This document shows, one piece after another, positions 57,314 through 64,000 of a DNA stretch of 64,000 nt; position 1 is the first letter of the stretch, and each line of letters starts with the position of its first letter. The DNA is from Anaerolinea sp. (GTDB taxonomy: Bacteria > Chloroflexota > Limnocylindria > Limnocylindrales > CSP1-4): contig PNKK01000003.1 in NCBI GenBank assembly GCA_013822395.1, forward strand, positions 1 through 64,000, read 5' to 3'. The notes under the pieces were generated by a model. It ran no database searches, was not told where the DNA came from, and saw only the letters and a list, made by a program, of their open reading frames with translations. The translations under genes and the position numbers were made by a program.

Positions 57314-58441
57314 TCATCGCGGCAGGTCGCCCGGGGTCAGGCGCCCCGCCATACGGCCGGCGTGCCGCTCGAGCGCCAGCTCCAGGACACGCCGGCAGAC
57401 GGCGGTGAAGTCAAGACCGCCCTCGGACGGCATCGTCGGGAAGAGGCTGATCGGCGTGAAGCCCGGGATCGTGTTGATCTCCGAGAGGTGCGGCTCGTCG
57501 CCGCGGAGCAGGAAGTCCACCCGCGCGAAGCCCTCCGCGCCGGCGGCGCGATAGGCGTCCCGGGCCAGCTTCCGGAGTGTCGCCCGGAGAGCGTCGGAGA
57601 CCTCTGCCCGGGTGGAGGTCTCCGACAGGCCGGGCGTGTATTTCGCGGCGTAGTCGTAGAACTCGTGCCCGGCGACGATCTCGCCCGGCCCATAGATGCC
57701 CAGCGGCGGATCCGACCCGATGACCGAGATCTCGAGGTCCCGTGCGCCGGCGAGATAGGCCTCGGCGAGCGCGAGCGTGTCGTAGCGGAACGCGAGCTCG
57801 AGGGCCGCGGCCCGCTCGCGGGGCCCATGGGCGAGCGTCATGCCGACCGAGCTCCCCAGGCGCGCCGGCTTGATCATCAGCCGTGGATCGCCCGTGCCCG
57901 CGGCGAACGCCTCGAGCTCGGCCAGCACCGCGTCGCGTTCCGTACGCCAGCGAGCGATCCGGATCTCGCGCCAGTCCACGACCGGCAGGCCCAAGCCGCG
58001 CCAGATCCGCTTCTGCATCGCCTTGTCCATGCCGATCGCGGATCCCAGGACGCCAGCGCCAGTGTACGCCACGCCGACGGCGTCGAGAAGCGCCTGGACC
58101 GTGCCGTCCTCGCCGAACGGCCCGTGGAGCGCGATGAAGACGACCGGCGCCGGGCTCGCCGCGGCCAGGCGGTCGATCGCCGCTCCAACGCTCACCGGTC
58201 CCTCCGCCCCGAGCGCGACCGGGTCGTCGTAGGCAGCGGCCGTGCGCTCACCGCGCACGTGGTCCGCCGGCAACCACCACCAGCGGCCGTCGAGATCGAT
58301 GAGGACCTGGCTGAGGTCCAGGCCGTCCGCCCGGAGGGCCGTCGCGATCGCCGTCCCCGACACGATCGACACGTCGTGCTCCGCGGACGGGCCGCCGAAG
58401 AGGACGACGACAGGCGGGTGGGCACCGGCCGGGATGGTCAT
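57314..58441 (-). CDS. ddl: D-alanine-D-alanine ligase
   Basis: VLFGGPSAEHDVSIVSG; ARVDFLLRGDEPHLSEINTIPGFTPISLFP. Confidence 0.94.
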   Translation of the reverse strand: MTIPAGAHPPVVVLFGGPSAEHDVSIVSGTAIATALRADGLDLSQVLIDLDGRWWWLPADHVRGERTAAAYDDPVALGAEGPVSVGAAIDRLAAASPAPVVFIALHGPFGEDGTVQALLDAVGVAYTGAGVLGSAIGMDKAMQKRIWRGLGLPVVDWREIRIARWRTERDAVLAELEAFAAGTGDPRLMIKPARLGSSVGMTLAHGPRERAAALELAFRYDTLALAEAYLAGARDLEISVIGSDPPLGIYGPGEIVAGHEFYDYAAKYTPGLSETSTRAEVSDALRATLRKLARDAYRAAGAEGFARVDFLLRGDEPHLSEINTIPGFTPISLFPTMPSEGGLDFTAVCRRVLELALERHAGRMAGRLTPGDLPR

Positions 58442-59433
58442 GCGGGGTCCGCGCCTCCAGCGTCGTCGGCCGGCCAGGGCCAGCCGGTCCAGTCGCCGAC
58501 GAACTCGACCTCGAAACGCAGGTCGATGCCGTCGGTCGCCTGAATCGTGGCACGGACATGGTCGGCGAGGCGGCGGACGTCGGCTGCGGTCCCGGTTCTG
58601 TCGTGCACGATGAAGTTCGCATGCTTCTCGCTGACGGTCGCGCCGCCGATGCGGAAGCCCTTGAGGCCCGCTCGCTCGATCAGGAGGCCGGCGGCCGGAC
58701 CGTCGTCCGGGTTGCGGAAGACGCTCCCTGCCGAGGCCAGACCGAGCGGCTGGTGCGCCTGGCGCCAGCGGCGGATGTCGTCGAGGCGCCCGCGAATGAC
58801 GTCGGGAGGCTCGGGCCTCAGCCGGAATGTCGCCCCGAGGACGAACTCGCGAGTCGCCGGATCGTCCTGATGCTTGAACCGGCTGTCGCGATAGGCGAAG
58901 CCCAGCTCTGCCGCCGCCAGCCGTGCCTCCGTGCCGTCGGCCAGGAGGACGTCCGCGGATTCGAGGATCGTCGCGACCTCGCTCCCGTGGGCGCCGGCGT
59001 TCGCCCAGACCGCGCCGCCCACGGTGCCCGGGATCGCCAGCCCGAACTCCAGGCCGGACAGGCCCGCCTTCTGGGTCTCGGTCGCGGCGCGCGCCATCTG
59101 GACTCCGGCCGCGGCGATGTAGCGCTCGCCGTCGACGCTGGACTGCTCGGCGCGGACGTGGACGACGAGACCGCGGATGCCACGATCGGAGACGACCACG
59201 TTGCTCCCCCTCCCCAGGACGAGCAGCGGGATGGCGCGGCTCCGAGCGAACCGGATCAGGCCCCGCAGCTCGAACGCGTTGTGGGCGGTCGCGAACAGGT
59301 CTGCGGTGCCGCCGACCCGCATCGTGGTCAGCTTCGCGAGCACTGCGTCGCGCTCGGCGCGGACGCCGATCCGCCGGGCGATCTCGGCGCCGAGCGCCGT
59401 GGCGTCGAAGGCGGGGGGGGTGGGTGGGGTCAT
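58438..59433 (-). CDS. murB: UDP-N-acetylenolpyruvoylglucosamine reductase
   Basis: TTMRVGGTADLFA; LGRGSNVVVSDRGIRGLVV; GSVFRNP; AGLLIERAGLKGFRIGGATVSEKHANFIV. Confidence 0.95.
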   Translation of the reverse strand: MTPPTPPAFDATALGAEIARRIGVRAERDAVLAKLTTMRVGGTADLFATAHNAFELRGLIRFARSRAIPLLVLGRGSNVVVSDRGIRGLVVHVRAEQSSVDGERYIAAAGVQMARAATETQKAGLSGLEFGLAIPGTVGGAVWANAGAHGSEVATILESADVLLADGTEARLAAAELGFAYRDSRFKHQDDPATREFVLGATFRLRPEPPDVIRGRLDDIRRWRQAHQPLGLASAGSVFRNPDDGPAAGLLIERAGLKGFRIGGATVSEKHANFIVHDRTGTAADVRRLADHVRATIQATDGIDLRFEVEFVGDWTGWPWPADDAGGADPA

Positions 59434-59446
59434 GGCCGATCGAGGC

Positions 59447-60598
59447 TCATGCTCGGGCCCCGCGCGCGATCCGTTCGACCGTGGCGGCATCCGGCAGCGG
59501 GCGGCGCTCCGCCAGCGCGACCAGGATCGTCGCGACCGCATCGGCGGCCGCCGGTCGCCCGAGAGCCCGCGACGCTGCGGCCATCGCCGCGTGGGTCGCG
59601 GGATCGTCGAGGATGGTCGCTGCCCCGAGGAGCGCGGCAGCGTCGAACGCCTCGTCCTCGACCAGGCGGGCTGCCCCGGCTTCAGCGAGACCAGCGGCGT
59701 TCGCCCGCTGGTGGCCCCCCGCGTGCGGGTAGGGCACCACGACCATCGGCAGGCCCATCGCGGTGACCTCCGCGAGCGTGGATGAACCGGCTCGGCCCAC
59801 GACGAGATCCGCCGCCGCAAGCGCGGTGAGCATCTGGTCGCGGAGGAAGGGCTCCGGCCGGTAGCGGGAGCGGAGCTCGACAGGGAGCCGCTCGCGGGTG
59901 GCGAGCGCGAGTGCGTACCCCTCGTCGCCGGTCACGTGGATCAGATGGATCCGCTCCACGAGACGCGGGAGCGCCTCGGCGACGGCCGCGTTGAACCGGC
60001 GGACCGCCTGCGAGCCACCGAACATGAGGAGGACGCGGCCGCCCGGCGGAATCCCAAGGCGCTCGCGAGCCGCGAGCCGATCCACGTCACGGGTCTCACG
60101 GATGGGCGTCCCCGTCTCCAGGCACGGCCGTTGGGCGCCGAGGGCCGTGCAGGTTGCCGCGAACGACACCGCGATCGCGGAGGCGAGCCCGGCCGTCGCC
60201 CGGACGCTCCGCCCGGGGATCAGGTTGCCCTCCCAGAGAAGGACGGGGATTCGAAGGATCGCCGCCGCGACGAGAACCGGGATCGCGACGTAGCCGCCGG
60301 TCGTGAAGATCGCAGCCGGTCGGTCGCGGGCGAGGAACGCGATCGCCTGCGGGACGGACAGCCCGAGACGGACCGGGTCGGCGACGAGGTGGACGTCGCG
60401 GCCGACCGTCCGGAGCGATCGGAGTGCGAGCCGGCGCAGGGGGATGCCGGCCGCTCGGACGATCCGGTCCTCCAGGCCTCGGTGCCCCCCGATCCAGCGG
60501 AGCTCAGGCGGGCTCGGCTGGTGTTGCAGGGAGTCCGCGACGGCGAGGGCCGGGTAGATGTGACCGCCCGTTCCCCCGCCCGCGATCAGCAGGCGCAT
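59447..60598 (-). CDS. murG: UDP-N-acetylglucosamine-N-acetylmuramyl transferase MurG
   Basis: MRLLIAGGGTGGHIYPALAVAD; VVGRAGSSTLAEVTAMGLPMVVVPYPHAGGHQRANA. Confidence 0.95.
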   Translation of the reverse strand: MRLLIAGGGTGGHIYPALAVADSLQHQPSPPELRWIGGHRGLEDRIVRAAGIPLRRLALRSLRTVGRDVHLVADPVRLGLSVPQAIAFLARDRPAAIFTTGGYVAIPVLVAAAILRIPVLLWEGNLIPGRSVRATAGLASAIAVSFAATCTALGAQRPCLETGTPIRETRDVDRLAARERLGIPPGGRVLLMFGGSQAVRRFNAAVAEALPRLVERIHLIHVTGDEGYALALATRERLPVELRSRYRPEPFLRDQMLTALAAADLVVGRAGSSTLAEVTAMGLPMVVVPYPHAGGHQRANAAGLAEAGAARLVEDEAFDAAALLGAATILDDPATHAAMAAASRALGRPAAADAVATILVALAERRPLPDAATVERIARGARA

Positions 60599-61898
60599 CG
60601 GTCTCCTGGTTCGTGCGTTCCACCGTTTCCCGGGAGATTGACAGGAGGATCCCGACGGCGGCAAAGCTGACGATAAGCGACGAGCCGCCCGCGCTGATGA
60701 ACGGGAGGGTGATCCCGGTCACCGGCAGGAGCGCCACGACGACCCCGATGTTGATGAACGCCTGGAGGCACAACCAGGCGGTGATCCCGACGGCCAGCAG
60801 GGCCCCGAACGTGTCCGGTGCTCGGAGAGCGGTCCGGATCCCGGCGTACGCGAGGACGACGAAGAGTGCGATGACGGTCGCCGCCCCAACGAACCCGAAC
60901 TCCTCGCCGATGATCGCAAAGATGAAGTCGTTCCAGGCGTTCGGGAGAAAAAGGCCGCCGGCGAGCTTGCTCTCTCCGAGGCCGGATCCGAAGATCCCGC
61001 CGAGGCCCAGGGCGAGGAGCCCCTGGATCGTATGGAAGCCGGCGCCGAGCGGATCCTGCCACGGGTCGAGGAACGTCCGGATCCGCACGAGCTGGTACTC
61101 GCGGAGGCCCACGAGGATCGCGGTCAGGACACCCAGCAGGCCCATCGCCCCGAACTGCCAGATCCCTGCCCCGGCGATGAAGAACATCACGAACGCGGTC
61201 GCCGCGATGACGGTCGTGGTGCCCAGGTCCGGTTGCCTGAAGACGAGCGCGACGACCGGCAGCAGGATCAGGAGGAACGGGATCGTGCCGGATCGGAAGC
61301 TGGCGATCCGGGTGCCACGCGACGCCATCCAGTGGGCCAGGTAGACGATCAGCCCGAGCTTGGCGATCTCGGCCGGGTGGATGGCCGGGAGTGGCCCGAT
61401 GACGAGCCAGCGCGCCGAGCCCCCAACCACCTTGTTCAGGCTCGGAACGAAGACGAGGACGAGGAGGACGACCGCGGCGAGATATGCCGGGAGCGAGACG
61501 AGCCGGAGGTATCGGTAGTCGATCCGCATGGTCACGAGCATCGCGAGGACGCCCAGGGCCGCCCACAGGATCTGCGGCCCCACGATCGCGAGCGTGTTGT
61601 CCTGCTGGACGTAGGCCCGCATCGCAGACGATGAGTACACCATCAGGATGCCGACGGCCGCGAGCGTGACGACCGCCACCAGGATTGACCAGTCGGGCTG
61701 ATGGCGCTCACGACGCAGGATGACGTCCGGGCGGGCGGGCACGGCCTGGCGGCGAGAACCGGCCCGAGCTCGGTCGGCATCCCCCCCGCGCCCGGCCCGG
61801 GCGTCGCGGTCGGCGGCGGCGCGGCGCCCCGGGATCGGTCGCACGACCGCGTTGGCGGCCCGGCTCCCGGGAAGCGAGCGTTGCACCAGGCCCATCAC
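60504..61898 (-). CDS. ftsW: Peptidoglycan polymerase FtsW (SEDS family)
   Basis: ILMVYSSSAMRAY; IHPAEIAKLGLIVYLAHWMA; RQPDLGTTTVI; LPFISAGGSSLIVSFAAVGILLSISR. Confidence 0.94.
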   Translation of the reverse strand: MMGLVQRSLPGSRAANAVVRPIPGRRAAADRDARAGRGGDADRARAGSRRQAVPARPDVILRRERHQPDWSILVAVVTLAAVGILMVYSSSAMRAYVQQDNTLAIVGPQILWAALGVLAMLVTMRIDYRYLRLVSLPAYLAAVVLLVLVFVPSLNKVVGGSARWLVIGPLPAIHPAEIAKLGLIVYLAHWMASRGTRIASFRSGTIPFLLILLPVVALVFRQPDLGTTTVIAATAFVMFFIAGAGIWQFGAMGLLGVLTAILVGLREYQLVRIRTFLDPWQDPLGAGFHTIQGLLALGLGGIFGSGLGESKLAGGLFLPNAWNDFIFAIIGEEFGFVGAATVIALFVVLAYAGIRTALRAPDTFGALLAVGITAWLCLQAFINIGVVVALLPVTGITLPFISAGGSSLIVSFAAVGILLSISRETVERTNQETDAPADRGRGNGRSHLPGPRRRGLPATPAEPA

Positions 61899-63478
61899 CC
61901 CGCCTCTCCGGCGATCAGGTGCCTGACCGCCGCTTTGAACGCCCGGCCCCGAGCCGCATAGTCGACGAACATGTCGAAGCTCGCGGCGGCCGGCGACAGG
62001 AGCACGGTGCAGATCCGGCCGGCCGGTCCGGTGCCCGCCTCGCCGGCGCGGGCAACCGCCTCCCGGGCGATCGCCGTTGCCGTCGCGACGGCCTCTTCCA
62101 GCGTCCCCGCCCGCTCGACCCGCTCGAGCCCGGCGGCCCCGAATTGCGCCGCCATCGCCTCCGCCGATTCGCCGATGAGCACCGCCGCCGCCGCCCGCTC
62201 GGCGACAACCCGGGCCAGCTCGGACAGGTCGACGCCCTTATCGCGGCCGCCGGCGATGAGGACGATGGGCGTCGGGAAGGCCCGGAGCGCGGCGATCACC
62301 GCGTCCGGCTGCGTGCCCTGGGAGTCGTTGACGTAGCGGACCTCGCTCGCGACCGCGACGGTCTCGAGCCGGTGCTCCACGCCGGTGAAGGATGCGGCCG
62401 CCCGCCGGATCGCGTCCGGCGCGACCCCGAACAGGAGCGCGACCCCGATCGCGGCGAGCGCATTCGAGACGTTGTGCCACCCGGGAATCGCGAGCTCGTC
62501 GACCGGCATGATCCGCCCCCCGGGCCCCACCGCCGCGGGGCCGCCGCCGGCGATCGGCAGGCGCTGCACACCAGCCCCCACAATCCAGCCGTCCACGACC
62601 CCGACGCCGCCCGGCACCGGCCGCTCCGCCCGGTACATGAGGGCCGGCGCGGTCCCGAGGCCGGCGTACGCTCCGACCACCGGATCTTCCGCATTGAGGA
62701 CGAGCGCGCCGCCCGGGTCCACGAGCTCGGCGAGACGCCGCTTCACGCGCCGGTACGTCGCCAGGGAGCCGTGCCGGTCGAGGTGGTCGATGGTCACGTT
62801 CGTGTAGACCGCCACGGTGGTGCCGCGCGACAGGGTCGGCAGCTGGAGCTCGGACAGCTCGATGACCGCGCGGTGTCCCGGCGTCAGTTCAGGCAGGCGC
62901 TCAACCAGCGGGATCCCGATGTTCCCGCCGAGCACCACGGGATGCAGGGGATCGGCCGCCAGCAGCGCCGCGATGAGGGACGCGGTCGTCGTCTTGCCCT
63001 TCGTGCCGGTCACGCCGATCGTCGGCGCAGGGCAGAGCCGCAGGAAGAGATCCGGCTCGGAGACGAGCGCGGGCGCTGCGGGGTCTCCGGCCGCCCGCGC
63101 AGCGACGAGCTCGGCGAGCTGGGTGCGAAGCCGCAGCTCCGTCGTCGGGAAGTCCGGGTTGATCGACGGCGACGTCACGACGAGCACCGCCCGTTGCCAG
63201 GTGGTCACGGGGTCCACGTCCGGGCCCAGGCGGAGCGTCACGTGCCGGCCCTCGAGGGAGGCGATCGCGGCATGGAACTCCGCGGCCGGTCGGCCGTCGT
63301 AGACCGTCACCCGGGCGCCGACGTCGGCGAGGAAGCGTGCCGCGGCGATCCCGCTCCGGGCGAACCCGAGGACGGTGACCGGCCGGTCGCGCAGGCCACC
63401 GGCGAGGACGTCGGCGAGCACCAGTCCGTCGGGATCGATGGTCCGGGCGCCGGGGCGGTCCGTCATCAGAGCCCTCAC
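61895..63478 (-). CDS. murD: UDP-N-acetylmuramoylalanine-D-glutamate ligase
   Basis: [66 protein letters not shown]. Confidence 0.95.
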   Translation of the reverse strand: MRALMTDRPGARTIDPDGLVLADVLAGGLRDRPVTVLGFARSGIAAARFLADVGARVTVYDGRPAAEFHAAIASLEGRHVTLRLGPDVDPVTTWQRAVLVVTSPSINPDFPTTELRLRTQLAELVAARAAGDPAAPALVSEPDLFLRLCPAPTIGVTGTKGKTTTASLIAALLAADPLHPVVLGGNIGIPLVERLPELTPGHRAVIELSELQLPTLSRGTTVAVYTNVTIDHLDRHGSLATYRRVKRRLAELVDPGGALVLNAEDPVVGAYAGLGTAPALMYRAERPVPGGVGVVDGWIVGAGVQRLPIAGGGPAAVGPGGRIMPVDELAIPGWHNVSNALAAIGVALLFGVAPDAIRRAAASFTGVEHRLETVAVASEVRYVNDSQGTQPDAVIAALRAFPTPIVLIAGGRDKGVDLSELARVVAERAAAAVLIGESAEAMAAQFGAAGLERVERAGTLEEAVATATAIAREAVARAGEAGTGPAGRICTVLLSPAAASFDMFVDYAARGRAFKAAVRHLIAGEAG

Positions 63479-64000
63479 TGGAGCCTGTCGATGGACGCGA
63501 GGAAGAGCGTGACTCCGAGCAGGCCGGCGAGGATTCCGACGATCCAGAACCGGAGGGTGATCTTCTCCTCATCCCAGCCGGACAGCTCGAAGTGGTGGTG
63601 GAGGGGCGCCATCTTGAACACCCGCCGACCCTTCGTGAGCTTGAAATAGGCGATCTGGATGATGTCCGACGCGGTCTCCACCACGAACACGAGCCCGACG
63701 AGCGGCAGCACGAGAATCTGTCCGGTGATGAGGGCGATGACCGCGAGGGTCGCTCCGAGCGCCAGGGAGCCAGAGTCGCCCATGAAGACCTGGGCCGGAT
63801 GGACGTTGAACCAGAGGAATCCCAGGAGCGCACCGATGATCAGCGCGCTGAGGAAGGCGACGTTCGGCTGGTTGCCGAGCGTCCCGTCGGGCTGCGGCAC
63901 GACGTTGAGGAGCGCGATGAGGAGAAACGCCACGAACGCGAAGATGAGGGTCCCGCCGGCGAGGCCGTCGAGACCGTCGGTCAGGTTGACGCCGTTGCTC
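63475..64000 (-). CDS. mraY: Phospho-N-acetylmuramoyl-pentapeptide-transferase, C-terminal part (runs off window)
   Basis: [16 protein letters not shown] (from window end), [39 protein letters not shown]. Confidence 0.95.
   Translation of the reverse strand, partial: SNGVNLTDGLDGLAGGTLIFAFVAFLLIALLNVVPQPDGTLGNQPNVAFLSALIIGALLGFLWFNVHPAQVFMGDSGSLALGATLAVIALITGQILVLPLVGLVFVVETASDIIQIAYFKLTKGRRVFKMAPLHHHFELSGWDEEKITLRFWIVGILAGLLGVTLFLASIDRLQ

Noticed and set aside
61919-63649. 576-aa plus-strand ORF
   Set aside because: Antisense shadow of murD/mraY; Arg/Asp/Gly-rich with no domain motifs.

Overview
High-GC bacterial chromosome segment, probably Chloroflexota-like on gene content and style (inference; taxonomy was not tested). 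It carries several housekeeping blocks: purQ'-purS-purC-purB-purD-purA; a GGDEF/HD-GYP protein; ssb; vapBC; cax, rsmI, nadE and a glutaminase; two complete oppABCDF-type ABC operons in tandem; an ECF sigma/anti-sigma pair; gcvT-gcvH-gcvPA-gcvPB with a NUDIX gene; a DUF2520-like gene and aconitase; tRNA-Val(CAC); yggU-yggT-yggS; and a dcw cluster (mraY'-murD-ftsW-murG-murB-ddl-ftsQ-sbp-ftsA-ftsZ, no murC). The main discovery is a compact ~12.07-kb integrated element (about 8433-20510) inserted inside the ssb coding sequence. The ssb halves rejoin in frame (...NIVTWD|RLAEICGRYLG...) across a shared 7-bp core, CCTGGGA. A serine recombinase starts 50 bp from the right junction. Joining the two element ends gives a long imperfect palindrome centred on a TG dinucleotide, as expected for a serine-integrase attP. 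The element encodes a fused DNA methyltransferase/nuclease-like protein with a membrane partner, a primase-helicase followed by an iteron-like inverted-repeat array, an endonuclease VII, a terminase split into ATPase and nuclease-like ORFs, three related Cys/His mini-proteins and several orphans. It has no recognisable portal, capsid or tail gene, so it looks like a phage satellite or plasmid-phage hybrid.
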